From Perca fluviatilis (taxonomy: Eukaryota > Chordata > Actinopteri > Perciformes > Percidae): 64,000 bases of DNA. The first letter of the stretch is position 1. The number at the start of each line of letters is the position of its first letter. The notes beneath the pieces were generated by a model. The model had not been told where the DNA came from, ran no database searches, and saw only the letters and a list, made by a program, of their open reading frames with translations. A program made the position numbers and the translations under genes. Below, piece by piece: positions 10,404 to 22,494 of the stretch. Where the stretch lies: positions 6,072,648-6,136,647 of the forward strand of contig NC_053123.1 in the NCBI RefSeq assembly GCF_010015445.1, written 5' to 3'.

Positions 10404-11487
10404 GTTGCTCCAAATCACATTTGATTGACTACATGTATGTGTACAAAGTCAAGATAAGTTTCCTATTTCCAGGAAGAGAAAAGAGAGAAAAAGAGAGATT
10501 TTGCAACAAAAATACAAAAGAAAAAAACATTTTTGCATGTAATACGTTAACTGAACAACACAGGAGAAACACAGTTATGTATGTACATTATATATCAGTA
10601 GTTATTTTCAAATTGCACTATAACAATTAGTTGATTATGCATTTAGTCAATCAAGAGAAAATTGATCTGCAACAGTTTTTTTAATCGGTTAATCATTAAA
10701 AGACTTTTTTTTTAAGCACACATGCCCAAATGCACGGGATTTAACTTCTCAAATCATCATAAAAATTAGCTGCTTTTCTTCATCTTTCTTTAATAGTCAT
10801 CTAAATGTCTTTGGGTATTTGGCTATTGGTTGGACAATGTCATTGATGATGTGGACTCTTTCTGACATCTTCTCATTCAAATAATTAGCGATTAATTTAA
10901 AAAAGAATCAGCAGTTAGAGAGGGGATCCTTTGACATGCTGTAAAAACCCACTGGAGCAAAATGGATTTATATAATCCATTGTGAGTCTGCTGTGCTGCC
11001 AACACGGAGATGGAAACCTCCTAATATTATTAATGTTATAATGATTGCTGGATAAGAGCTTTCATTTCATCTGTTTACTGTGAGTGTCAGCACTTTGGGT
11101 TACCATCGACATCAAACACAATGATGTTACTCTGTGGCTGATTTGGCCAATCAATTATGAGAACGGGAGGCTTCAATTAAACAGCCAAGCAGCCACTGAA
11201 CAGCTACAAACATGCTGTCAAACCTTTTTCTCATGAACTGCCCCCAACTTTTACTGCCACATTAATATTTCATATTTAATGGAATGCTGAGCCAGAGAGC
11301 TGCATTAAAATATTCATCAGCTGCTGACTAATATTGAGGAGAGTAGGTCTGTGTTTGCCTTGTTTGTCACGATCAAATGCCCTTACTGAGTAAGGGCATA
11401 TTTGGGTTATTAATGTCCAAGACATTAGGTTTAAAGGTTAAAGTTGGGTTAGGATGTATGTCATTAGGTCTAATATCAAGGTTAGGG
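10404..11487. other. slc4a3 intron 1, no further feature seen
   Basis: AT-rich non-coding sequence. A patch near 10660-10720 (AATCGGTTAATCATTAAAAG) may be a worn hAT MITE terminus, but its ends cannot be set. Confidence 0.45.
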
Positions 11488-11495
11488 ATTGTGAC

Positions 11496-11818
11496 TAAGG
11501 CTGCACAATATGAGAAAAATCTCTAATCGTCATTATTTTGATTGATATTGCGATTGCGATATGATTCACGATACTGGAGGGAATGATAATATTTGTATCA
11601 TTATTTTCATCGATTATAGTGTGGATCTGTACCAAAGAAAGATGTTTTCTTTAGCCTCTAGGATAGGAGTTGTAGGCCGTGACGTCTCGGCAGCACCACA
11701 ATATTTCATTCAAAATGGTTTGACACATATTTTGCCTTTATCAAAAGGCCGGCCCTTGGACCTGGATATTGCACTATTGCGACTTTGATCAAATTGATTC
11801 AATAATTGTGCAGCCCGA
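11496..11818. mobile_element. hAT MITE, GGGCTGCAC family (copy 1)
   Basis: Termini TAAGGCTGCACAATATGAG and AATAATTGTGCAGCCCGA; interior rich in ATCG and GCGATATTGC. Flanks ATTGTGAC (11488-11495) and ATTGTAAT (11819-11826) share 6 of 8 bases. Related copies are at 22123-22486 and 30546-30945. Confidence 0.75.
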
Positions 11819-11826
11819 ATTGTAAT

Positions 11827-13402
11827 TAGGCTCAAGTTCAAAGCAACAACAACATAGGCAATTTAAATAGCTTGGTTAATGATAGATTAAGGTTTAAAAA
11901 TGAAACAAAGAAATTCAACAATGGTAGGAACTATTTTTTACCATTGGTTAACTAATGCACTTGGGTAGTTAGAAGCTGAAAACAATGTAACATATGCACC
12001 CATAAAACCTGCAGAGTTCCTGACCAATGTAATTAGTCTCTTCCACTCTGCCAAGCCAACGGATGTCAATTATTACAAACACATGCTGAGCAAGTACCCA
12101 AAAAACCTCATTCATTAAACTAAACTACAAGTCTGTATATCAAATAATAATGCTGAAAAACTGGGAGAAATGTGTAAATATTGTGCAAGAAGTATATTTA
12201 CTGATGTGATGGTGCCATGCAGTCATAAAAATATACTTAAGGCATCATCATTGTTCGGTATACCCTACAAGAATACAGTTCTTGTTTATATATTTTCCTT
12301 TATTATTATTTTATAAGGGTCTTTGTGAGTAGAAAAGTCCATTTTTTTAAGCCAAGAAGACAACACAAAAAAACGTTGTTTTAACAACAAATACAATATG
12401 CAATAAACGGTCAGACAATTAAAATTCATATACAGGTGTGGAGTTTTCAAAAAGGATTAACATACAGTATACTAAAGGCGAACCAGACCAAGAAGTAGCA
12501 TATGAAATATTGAGGTGGTATAGGGGATCACAACATTTTTGGACACTGCAGGTGCATTCATGAAATGTGAATCGACATAATTTAATGAAATCAGGGAGTT
12601 GTCTCTGTCTTTATGCTGAGCCAGATTTCAGTGCTGATGCCTTCAGGCTGCATTATGTTACACTATGTGATAGTATGTGTCGCTGTATGTTTTTTGTCGA
12701 TTTAAAATCCAGTGCCAGGCATAATGGATCGTACATTTGGGTAGATAGTACTAGGGCGTCAGTTTCAAATGTGAAACACTCGCTTATTAAAATTCCGGCA
12801 GATAAGAATATGCAATCATTTTGTTTGCCTCTGCAGATTACGCTGCTTTCTGTTGCTTCCTACTCTTTTTATATAACAATGTTTAGAACTGCTTCCCACC
12901 GGGACAAACAAATCCCAACTAACATAAATACCAGCATCAGTGTTTTGCTTTTCTTGTCAGTTGTCACTGCACAGCTGATGTTTATGAGCCATTATTTAAA
13001 AATGTTTGCCTTATTACTGGATGGGATTTTTTAATGAAAGGAAGCAAGACTCCCTTAAGTAATATCCAATCATTACATGCACTAAAACATCTAACTAACA
13101 CATATTTCTGTCACCTCCTCTACACTTCTAATCTGCCAATATCAAGCAGCAGCAGCAGCAATACAGTATTATGAGCAATATTCCACATTGTCTGACAGTA
13201 TTGTATATATTCTGTATGTTTGAGCTCTTCATTGAAGCGTCATGATGTTAACACTCAAGATTTAAACACGTTCCTTACAGCTGCATGACTTCATCAAATG
13301 GAAATATTGTAGATTCTTTGGCCATTGTTATACACATTACCCAACATTCAGCCTGATATACAGTATCTGGTCTCTTTGAAAACTTTGTGATCTCCATCAA
13401 AA
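11827..13402. other. slc4a3 intron 1, no supported feature
   Basis: Contains a 155-codon open frame from a GTG at 12567 to 13034 that has no recognisable domain, no splice context and composition like its surroundings; judged chance. A (CAG)5 run is near 13147. Confidence 0.45.
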
Positions 13403-13406
13403 TTAA

Positions 13407-13878
13407 AAATACTAATCTGTATTATGCTCATTTTCAGGTTCATAGATGTATTTTGGGTTTCCACTAGAACATGTGTACTTGCTTTAATGCTCGAAAAACA
13501 CATTATTTTTCTCATACTGTCTGTCTGAATATACCTGTATTCCCCTGTTTTAGCGTCTGTCTCTTTAAGCCCCACTCCCGAAAAAGCCCAGTCTGCTCTG
13601 ATTGGTCAGCATGTCCGGGTCTCCTGCATCTGCACTCTCAGTGTCTCTGCACTGTCATTGCAGCCGGGGAATGACCGTAACGGCACTGTAGCAGCACTTT
13701 CTACCTATATATAGTAGAGTTGTGACATCACAACCGTACGGATGCCCTGACGGCTCTTTTAAAAGCACAGTTTCACAGGTGCATTGCTCTGTGGATTGAG
13801 CGTTTAGATATTTTCCCAGTATTTAATTAGCACCTCGACCTGCTTTATAATCAAAAAGACTTCTTAAAATATAGGACC
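13407..13878. mobile_element. Old TTAA-target MITE related to 50948-51638
   Basis: After TTAA (13403-13406) it shares ATTATGCTCATTTTCAGGTT with the start of the MITE at 50948, and it ends in a degraded ATAGGACCTTTA. It carries a near-palindrome GTTGTGACATCACAAC at 13719-13734 where the younger copy has a perfect palindrome around TGACGTCA. Boundaries are approximate. Confidence 0.6.
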
Positions 13879-14154
13879 TTTAGAATACGCATGCGGAGAC
13901 TAAAGCTAATATCATCCATACGAGGAGCTCTTCAAAAAACTGCAGCTAACGTCAGCTGGCAGCTGGTGATGTTTCTGTGGTAACCCACACTCAGCTGGGT
14001 TACAGGAGTTTGTTTTAATATCCTCCATACGCAGATACCCTCACACCAAATTACCTTAAAAAAAAGTTAAAATGGCCAAAGTTCACAGCGACATCAATGA
14101 CAGGTCACGAAAAAATCTCCCCCCTTGGGTTTTTTTTGTGTGTTTTTTTTGGTA

Positions 14155-14158
<4 letters not shown>

Positions 14159-14215
<57 letters not shown>

Positions 14216-14216
14216 T
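14159..14216. repeat. T-run and (GT)n microsatellite
   Basis: About 26 T, then TGTTTG, then about 13 GT dinucleotides. Coding frames across it are artefacts. Confidence 0.95.
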
Positions 14217-14938
14217 GTGTTTTAAGTACATAGTGCATGAGTAATTGAAGGAAGGAAATTGAAGTGTCCACTTACGTAGCCAAGCATTCAGCCTATTATT
14301 TCCTTCAGTGTCACAATATGGGATGAACACTGTGGATGCCATGGTCCCCACTGTATGTAATGACACATCACTTCCTTAGTTGGCAGAGATCTTTTCCCCT
14401 GAAAACACAGTCTAATCTGTTCCACTTGAATAACAGATAGAAAGCATTCAGCTATGCAGGACATGAGCATTTTCCACACAACCATGTTTGACTCATCCCT
14501 GTGTTGAGATGCTGGAGAGAACAATTCAGTCTTAAAAGGCATGTCTGTGCTGCTTTTTATTCATTATACTCTTGAGGGAGGGAATTATATTCCTTAAAAT
14601 CAAAAAAAGAAGCTATATTTTTTATATTTTAAAAGGGTAATTTCGGTATTTTTCAACGTGGACCATATTTTCCCATGCATTGGTGTGCACGCGATGATGT
14701 GAACAAAAATCTCTAGAATTTCTCCAGTAGCGAGAATAAGCAAGAACGCTGTGACTGGCAGCCGCATACCGGGCTGCAATGTCATCCTATAGGGCAAATG
14801 TGCCCTGTCAATTTCCGTCCACTAAAAGTGTTGTTTTTGCCACTGACAAACTCCGATTATTATTGTGAAAAGTAAGTGTCTGACAACATTATGGAAATGA
14901 TCCATACAAATATAGACCTTTTTCTTGAGTGAGATCCT

Positions 14939-15135
14939 GGGCGCCCAGACAGCTCAGTTGGTAGAGCAGGTGCCCATATATAGAGGTTTACTCCTCGACG
15001 CAGCGGCCGCAGGTTTGACTCCGCCCTGCGGCCCTTTGCTGCATGTCATACCCCCTCTCACGCCACTCTCATGTCTTCAGCTGTCCTGTGAAAAAAAGGC
15101 CTAAAATGCCTAAAAAATCTTCTAAAAAAAAAAAA
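14939..15135 (+). mobile_element. tRNA-derived SINE with target duplication
   Basis: Head begins GGGCGCCCAGACAGCTCAGT with an A-box-like TTGGTAGAGC and a B-box-like AGGTTTGACTCC. The body includes CGGCCCTTTGCTGCATGTCA and the tail CCTAAAATGCC runs into poly(A). Flanks GAGTGAGATCCT (14927-14938) and GAGTGATATCCT (15136-15147) agree at 11 of 12 bases, as expected for LINE-mediated insertion. Other copies: 41064, 42738, 47322 and 60822. Confidence 0.9.
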
Positions 15136-15147
15136 GAGTGATATCCT

Positions 15148-16227
15148 TTTTGTTTAACATGAAACAGCTCCAAAACGTCATTGCCAAACTCACCAGACTA
15201 CATGTCAATAAACAATACTTTTAGCGTGTATGTAGCCAGCATTTATTTCCACGTGTAAATGGGTGAATTAGGGGTTTATTTCAACCAAACCAGAGCGGTA
15301 TTTTGTTTCTGTCGACTTTGAATGAAGTGTATTTTACAATGATAAAATGTCTGGTCGGTTTGCCGATAGCGATTTCAAAAATAATCTGAGCATGTCAGTG
15401 GCAAAACAAGCGCCCATTAACTTTACATTGCAGCTCGTTACTAGCTTGTGTGAACATATTGGTTTAGCAATATCTGGGAAAACTAATTTTAAAACATCAG
15501 GCATATCAAAAGTTGGCATCCAAACGAAGTGAAACAGGCCCTTTGTTTGACATTCATGATACAAAAACTGTTTCAAAGGGCAGCACTAGCCTCAGGGTTA
15601 GAGAACAGCTACACCCAAATGCTTCTTTTAGAAATATCAGATCCAGCTGGGAAACAGGAAACGCCACATCCAACAAATTCTGTTTAAGCATATCATTTCT
15701 GGCATTGCACAGTGGCCTATAATACACAAGCTATTTGGCAGCTGATTGGTGTGAAAATGTGAAATTAGTGTTTGAGAAATTTCGCAGCTAAGAAATAACA
15801 GACGCAAAGCATTTTCTCGTAACAATCTGTCAACCGATCTTACTAAGTCTTTTCTTCTAATTCCACTTCTCAATCTCAAGCATCCAGCCACACTGGCAGC
15901 ATTGATGTCTACTAAAAAGGCCACCTACTCTAGCTATAAAGGACTCTTTCACAGGCTCACTGAGACTCCATTGTACCAGTTGACATAGTAAGGTCGGCAT
16001 CTGCTACACACACATTGTCCACATTTCTCTCCTCAGATATTTTTGGGCGGAGTAGTTTTTTTCCTGCAAAGTCAGACTCTGCACTTCTCAGCAGTCTGCA
16101 TTTGCATATTCATTTTTTCCATCCTTAAGACTTCAGTCACTTTCCAAAATGAATTATTAACCCTCCTTCACTTTCCTGACTTCTCTATCCCATAATGCAA
16201 AACAGAACTGCCAGCTGAAAAGGACAA

Positions 16228-16230
<3 letters not shown>
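15148..16230. other. slc4a3 intron 1, no supported feature
   Basis: Non-coding. Short open frames at 15334-15924 overlap on both strands and show no domain. Confidence 0.45.

Positions 16231-16282
<52 letters not shown>
16231..16282. repeat. (AT)n microsatellite
   Basis: 26 uninterrupted AT dinucleotides in slc4a3 intron 1. Confidence 0.98.
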
Positions 16283-16285
<3 letters not shown>

Positions 16286-17852
16286 CATTCAGTGGTTTTA
16301 AATAGGCTACCACAAAATGCTTGCTGTATGAATCCAGTTTCACAAATGTATGTGTGTTAACTGATATAGCCAAGACAGCATAACCATATTTTTCTTTTGC
16401 TCTTGAGTTTCTGTTTAAGGCATAGTTTGACATTTTAGAAAATACAAAAATATGAACTTTGGAGAGAGCTAGCTGTGTTCCCTGTTTTCAGTCCTTTTGC
16501 TAAGATATGCGTATTGCCTCTTGGCTCTAAATCTATATTTTACAGGAATGGATCTTCTCATCAAACTTTCGGCAAGAAAGCAAAATAGCCCAGAATGTCA
16601 AACTATTCCTTTGAATATGCACATGCTCATTGATTTTTGTGAATTTAAAAGAAAAACACACAACCAAACAAAGAAATTCTCCCATTTAGTGTATTCCTCT
16701 ATACACGTTCTATCCCACTTTCTATACACTTTCCATAACAAAATCCACGAAGGAAATCAACAGGACTAAATCAACCCAAACACAACTGGAGGAGCCCATG
16801 TTACCTTACTTGCCACAGGGACTCTGTCACTGTTCCTAATCTCTTAGTTGCTTGTGAGAGCTCTCGGCCTAATTAGGGCAATTCAAATCAAACTGAAAGC
16901 TGTTGGCTTTATCACAAGTTTATGCCACTCAAAGCCCGGTGCTGGATAGTTAACCTTTGAGAGGGCTGCTGGCCAAAAGGCAACAGAATCTCTCCAGCTC
17001 AGAATGGACCCGCTCTGGGTTAAACAAAAGAGGAGCTTGTGGTTTGCTATACCTAGCTTATAACAGTTCAAGTTTAAGAAATGTTTCACAATATGCACAA
17101 TCCTTTTTTAACGGCAATCATTTTTTGACGCAGGATTAACCCATACACGCTCTTAGTGATTTGGGCCTCGGGCGGCTCCGTAATTTGGGAAATCAGGAAG
17201 CGATGCGGCAGTAACGTTGTGGGTGGCTAGCAGAAACAACCCTCCTTGAATAGAACTGGATAAAAACTGTAAAAGGGTCAGTGTAACGCTTATCAGTTCA
17301 ATTTTCTAAGCACAAACGGACATTTGGAAAAACAGAAAAATGGGTTAAAATATCAAATTTTTCACTTTTTTCCGCCTTGACAAATAAAAAAATTGGATGT
17401 TTAACCTGTTTTTCCAATTTTCGGTTTTTATTCAGAGGATCAGAAATTTAGAAAATTACAAAATTGCATCTGGGCTCCAATTATTCAATACTGCAATGGT
17501 ATTCTCTTCCTCTACTTTGCGGAATATGCAGGTCATTAACTGCATATGGACCAAAAAAAACTAAAAACTGATAGACTCTGGGGTCAGAGGTGCTTGCAAC
17601 TGATGGTTTCGAGTGGGGGGGGCGGGGCGTAGCTAGGCGGAACAAGGGAGAGAGTTTTGTGTTTTGCTAATGCAGAATTCGAACAAACCGTTGAAAGCAT
17701 CCAAACACTATCAACATTAATAAAATTCAGTTGAAACAGTAGAAACAAACGTGTCCCAACAATAGATTTCCCCTTCAACAAGAAAAAAGGATCTCCAGAC
17801 TCCATAATACAAAGTAATATGTTTCACACCGGTGTGCAGTGTAGGCCTATCA
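16283..17852. other. slc4a3 intron 1, no supported feature
   Basis: AT-rich non-coding sequence with no repeat termini or exon-like blocks that I can support. Confidence 0.45.
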
Positions 17853-17860
17853 CCATAGGT

Positions 17861-19362
17861 CAGTGGTTCTCAACCTTTTTTGTGCCAGCGCCCCCCTATC
17901 CATTATCCAGGTCCCTAACGCCCCCCATCAAATATTATGTAGGCTAAATGACCCGAATATTAATGATTACGCCCTAATATAGGCCTATTATTGTTGTTAC
18001 TATTGTTATCAAAAATAATAAAAAAATCAAATCATTGAATGACAATCAACACATGAATAGAAATTATAGATATTTACAGGTTTTTTTAAATGTCAAATGC
18101 AACCATTTGACATTCAAATTAAATAACAGCAGCCAATCAGAACGACTAGATATGTAACATTCAAACTATAAATAGGTATTATCAAAAGACCTGCTGCATG
18201 GTGTGAACCTCAGCACCTTTAGAAGAGGACTATAATTTGAAGTGACCTTGGGTGTCATGAAATTAGCTTTAAATAAAATGTATTATACTTATTATTATTA
18301 TTGTTATTATTATTACAAACACTAACAGTAGCCAATCAGAAACAGCTAGCAATTTAACAATCAAATCTATTTTTCATTCAAATCTAAAATCGAATTGTGC
18401 CAACGGAAAACAAGCTGGCACTTATCAAGGGGTAAAGCAGAGGAACGCGCCAGCACTATACCACACACACACACACGTATTTTGGTGATGACAAACGACT
18501 TGAAGAACGACACCTACTGCCGAATGGACATAAGTTTACAACCTTTGAAAGTTAGTGAGAGGCGTTTTTTAATGCTTAGAAGAGTCTAGGTTTGCTATCG
18601 CCTGTCTTGGGAGTAAATAGCAGAAAAAAACGTTTGGAGAAAACGCACCCCCACATCGCGCTGTGTTTTGTGGAGGTGTGAGAGTCCCGTACAGTAAACA
18701 GTGACATCACTTCCTCTATCGCTTCCATAAGAAAGTTTTAAAACACCAAATATAAGCCCTGAACTGCCCGCGGGTTTATGGAACAGCTGACTGTTTGCCA
18801 AACAACAAAGCACAGTCGATTTCTCTCGCACGTCTCTTTTCTTTCTCTCTTTCTCCGTGAAATGAAGCTGCATTCAGGTACAGTAGGAAACGTTGTGTAA
18901 ACCATCTGACGAAAAACTGTTACTGTGGTGTGCTACATTGGGGAGGGGGGGGGTTAAAGAATACAACAGGACGTCGTCAGCGTTCCTTTTTTCTTTATCT
19001 GAACGCAGCTTCACGTAGTAGCTACAGAGCTCATTTAAGACGATACTCTGACGGCCCGTTTCCATGAAGGCAGCACGGAGCTGCACCAAACAAAGCTGAC
19101 AGAAGCACAGAGAAGATACCCGTCTGGTCCAGTCGCAGTGCTGTAAACTGGCAGCTTTTAATGTTGCAGACTACTTATTCTTTAGTAGTTTTTAAGTGTA
19201 AACATGTATTGTTATTGTGAATCTTTGGTTTAAACTAGCTTTCAAACAAACGCCCCCCAACGGCACCTCAACGCCCCCCTTTCCAAAATATTGCTTCCAA
19301 CGCCCCCCATCATCTTCTGAACGCCCCCTGGGGGGCGGTACCGCCCCCGTTGAGAAACACTG
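17861..19362. mobile_element. 1.5-kb non-autonomous hAT element, perfect 8-bp target duplication
   Basis: Termini CAGTGGTTCTCAACC and GTTGAGAAACACTG, with CCATAGGT at 17853-17860 and 19363-19370. Subterminal CGCCCCCC blocks occur at both ends. The interior has no transposase frame. Inserted in slc4a3 intron 1, just before the minisatellite. Confidence 0.94.
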
Positions 19363-19370
19363 CCATAGGT

Positions 19371-19831
19371 AGTGGGGACTTGAACTTATACTCTCTATCT
19401 AAAATAATTTTGCAGACATAACAATGGATTTTGCCACTAAATGTTGGTGTTGAGGTTTGTTTTTCTTTTTTTCTACAATTTCACTTTCTACCCAGCAGAG
19501 GCTGATTTACCAAGGGATCCTTTAAAAGGTGTAGCTACTTTACAGTGGATTATTACCTGATATTTAATCCGGCAAGTCGCGGAGATGAGGTTTTACAATA
19601 ACTGACGGACAAACGAGCAGCGGAGTAGTAGCCGCTAAATGAGTCAAATTAACTTCATGCTTCATCCAGACAAAGCACACTGCTATCGCCACGAGTGACA
19701 GCTTTATTCGGCTCGTTTTCTGTGAACGATGTGGCGAGGGGGGTAACGTTAAGGCGGAGTTAGCAAGCTAACGTTAGCGAACTAACACCGGCTGGTTGGC
19801 TTGCAGAGAATGAGCTGAACAGCTAGCTAGT
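19371..19831. other. Non-coding, with GTTAGC/GCTAAC motifs
   Basis: Contains GCTAACGTTAGCGAACTAAC near 19769, whose AACGTTAGC core is also the invariant end of the minisatellite unit that follows; a possible seed for the array. Confidence 0.5.
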
Positions 19832-21156
19832 GGTCCGTCCAACGTTAGCAGTCCGCTGACCCACTGCTGCTGGGTCTAACATTAGTGGTTCGCTGACCAA
19901 CTGCCGCTGGGTCTAACGTTAGCGGTCCGCTGACCAACTGCTGCTGGGTCTAACGTTAGCGGTCCGCTGACCCACTACCGCTGGGTCTAACATTAGCGGT
20001 CCGCTGACCCACTACCGCTGGGTCTAACATTAGCGGTCCGCTGACCCACTGCTGCTAGGTCTAACATTAGCGGTCCGCTGACCCACTGCTGCTGGGTCTA
20101 ACATTAGTGGTCCGCTGACCCACTGCTGCTGGGTCTAACGTTAGCGGTCCGCTGACCAACTGCCGCTGGGTCTAACATTAGCGGTCCGCTGACCCACTGC
20201 CGCTGGGTCTAACATTAGCGGTCCGCTGACCCACTGCCGCTAGGTCTAACATTAGCGGTCCGCTGAGCCACTGCTGCTAGGTCTAACATTAGCGGTCCGC
20301 TGACCCACTGCCGCTGGGTCTAACATTAGCGGTCCGCTGACCCACTGCCGCTGGGTCTAACATTAGCGGTCCGCTGACCCACTGCCGCTAGGTCTAACAT
20401 TAGCGGTCCGCTGACCCACTGCTGCTAGGTCTAACATTAGCGGTCCGCTGACCCACTGCTGCTGGGTCTAACATTAGTGGTCCGCTGACCCACTGCTGCT
20501 GGGTCTAACGTTAGCGGTCCGCTGACCAACTGCCGCTGGGTCTAACGTTAGCGGTCCGCTGACCAACTGCCGCTGGGTCTAACATTAGTGGTCCGCTGAC
20601 CCACTGCCGCTGGGTCTAACATTAGCGGTCCGCTGACCCACTGCCGCTAGGTCTAACATTAGCGGTCCGCTGACCCACTGCCGCTAGGTCTAACATTAGC
20701 GGTCCGCTGACCCACTGCTGCTGGGTCTAACATTAGCGGTCCGCTGACCAACTGCCGCTGGGTCTAAAGTTAGTGGTCCACTGACCCACTACCGCTGGGT
20801 CTAACATTAGTGGTCCGCTGACCCACTGCTGCTGGGTCTAACGTTAGCGGTCCGCTGACCAACTGCCGCTGGGTCTAACATTAGCGGTCCGCTGACCAAC
20901 TGCCGCTGGGTCTAAAGTTAGTGGTCCACTGACCCACTACCGCTGGGTCTAACGTTAGCGGTCCGCTGACCAACTGCCGCTGGGTCTAACGTTAGCGGTC
21001 CGCTGACCCACTGCCGCTGGGTCTAACGTTAGCGGTCCGCTGACCCACTGCCGCTGGGTCTAACGTTAGCGGTCCGCTGACCCACTGCCGCTGGGTCTAA
21101 CGTTAGCTGTCCGCTGACCCACTGCCGCTGGGTCTAACGTTAGAGGTGTGTTGACC
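19832..21156. repeat. 37-bp minisatellite, about 35 units
   Basis: Head-to-tail units of 37 bp: GGTCCGCTGACCCACTGCCG then CTGGGTCTAACATTAGC. Variants alternate at fixed sites (CCC or CCA after GA, GCC or GCT, GGG or AGG, CAT or CGT, AGC or AGT). A variant block near 20041-20190 recurs at 20411-20560, exactly 370 bp (10 units) later, and the rare AAAGTTAGTGGTCCACTG variant recurs 148 bp (4 units) later (20763, 20911), showing block duplication within the array. Each unit holds GACCCA...TGGGTC arms, a near-palindrome AGCGGTCCGCT and, in many units, TAACGTTA. It sits in slc4a3 intron 1, 470 bases inside the first coding exon's donor. Confidence 0.97.
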
Positions 21157-21239
21157 CGGATTGTGGGGAAAAAAATGTATTTGTTTCAAATCAGTAACAT
21201 AGACGTAATGAGTGGCACATAACGTGAAGTAACTTGGCA

Positions 21240-21354
21240 TTTTATTTTGTTTGAGTTTTAACTTGTCCAGTGGGGCAAGTAAATTTCTCTTCCACTTGCC
21301 CTACAAAAACTCCACTTGTCCCGGACAAGCGGACAAGCCTTAATGTCGAGCCCT
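21240..21354. mobile_element. Right-end fragment of a CAGGGCTCGACAT-type element
   Basis: Ends in CTTAATGTCGAGCCCTG, the reverse complement of the terminus type seen at 45262. Preceded by ACTTGTCC-rich sequence. The left end is not found. Confidence 0.4.
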
Positions 21355-21515
21355 GATCATATTTGTACTCTTGGGGTCTACTAGAATATGTTTGCATGCT
21401 TTGATGTGATGAAAAAACATAATATGTTTCTCATACTGCCCATGTGCCTGAGCTCTTGGCCCGCCTTCCCAAAAAGCCTAGTCTGCTCTGATTGGTCATT
21501 TGGATTGAAATGTGT
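21355..21515. mobile_element. Fragment related to the TTAA MITE at 13407
   Basis: Shares GCATGCTTTGATG, TTTCTCATACTG and AGTCTGCTCTGATTGGTCA with 13450-13610. No intact termini. Confidence 0.5.
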
Positions 21516-21626
21516 TTTGTTTTTTTGTACTTTATACATATATTACATACACAAAAAACTATATAACACACTAAAAGATAAAAAAAAAAAAAAAAAAAAA
21601 AAAACGTTCTTTAAAATAATATTTAC

Positions 21627-21680
21627 CTGTTGTAGGTTGATCAACACATCTATCTCTGGGGCATGACCTCCTGTAGCCAT
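21627..21680 (-). CDS. slc4a3: slc4a3 (anion exchanger 3-like) first coding exon
   Basis: The minus strand encodes MATGGHAPEIDVLINLQQ, then a donor CAG|GTAAAT at 21626-21625. The 18 codons end in phase 0, matching the phase-0 acceptor of the exon at 6550, whose first residues are VKV. In human AE3 the first coding exon is likewise very short, starts MAN and ends in Gln before VRV. The peptide itself is not strongly conserved, so the call rests on phase, splice site, Met-Ala start and order. No competing in-phase exon was found between 6551 and 21626, giving an intron of about 15 kb. Confidence 0.62.
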
Positions 21681-22041
21681 GGGGCCTGGCGTGCAGCCAG
21701 TGGGGGGAGATTAGCTCTATGACGAGGGCAGGGGGCTGCAGAAGAGACGGCTAGCGTGGCTGGAGTAAGACTCAACAGAGAGCCTGGGTATGGAGACGCT
21801 GCGGAGAGGGATGTGACTGGACCAACAGTCCGTGAGGTAAAGGATGACCGGGGGGGGCGGGGGCACGGTCGGGTGTGGGTGTAGGAGTCGGGTGGGGGTT
21901 AGTGCGGTTGGGAGAAGGGAATAAGCAGGAGAGGGAAGGAAGGAAAGTTGGGGTGCAAAGCCGCAGGAACCTGGGGGAGGACGGGGATCAGCCCTTCTCT
22001 TTCACGGCTGGGGATCCAGGAAGTCTTTCGGGTGGCATAAC
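21681..22041 (-). other. slc4a3: Probable 5'UTR of slc4a3
   Basis: C-rich (on the minus strand) sequence upstream of the ATG at 21680. A good acceptor, TCTCCTGTCCACTCTCCTGCAG, ends at 22042, so the exon could run 22041-21627 with a further non-coding exon upstream. A second possible acceptor (CCCTCTCCGCAG) lies near 21804. Transcript data are needed to choose. Confidence 0.45.
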
Positions 22042-22122
22042 CTGCAGGAGAGTGGACAGGAGAGACAACGTTACAAGTCTGATATGGGCAATATATGGGC
22101 AACTCTTGGACAGTAACCAAGC

Positions 22123-22486
22123 TTGGGCTGCACAATATATGATTTTTTTTTATTGTCATCGTGATATCAACTGTCACAATATCATAATATTAGTAGAAAA
22201 CTGCATTTAAATAATGTTCTGCCATGACGGTCATTCTTTTTTTTGTGCTGCCTTTTATATTCAATTCAATGCTCAATTTGTTCAATAAAAGAATGTTGGA
22301 AATGATTTCCTTTCATTTGTTTTAAATTCAACAAGCAAGTTGTTGTATTTTAGCAGAATAATGAAAGCAGCAGAAAGGCAGAACTGGGCACACTTCATTG
22401 GTTTATTTATCGCAGGTAATATCGCTATCGCGATATTCAACGATGTTATCGCGTAGCGCATATTTTCCTCATATCGTGCAGCCCTA
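22123..22486. mobile_element. hAT MITE, GGGCTGCAC family (copy 2)
   Basis: Termini TTGGGCTGCACAATATATG and CATATCGTGCAGCCCTA, flanked by AACCAAGC (22115-22122) and AACCAATC (22487-22494), 7 of 8 matching. The interior has TTATCGCGATATTC blocks shared with 30546-30945. Confidence 0.87.
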
Positions 22487-22494
22487 AACCAATC

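Noticed and set aside
12567..13034. 155-codon open frame
   Set aside because: Starts at GTG, has no recognisable domain or splice context, and lies in AT-rich intron sequence.
14942..15020. tRNA gene
   Set aside because: A- and B-box-like sequence is present but the fold is imperfect and it is joined to a SINE body and A tail with a target duplication.
19832..21156. CRISPR array
   Set aside because: Units are tandem with no unique spacers, and the genome is a vertebrate's.
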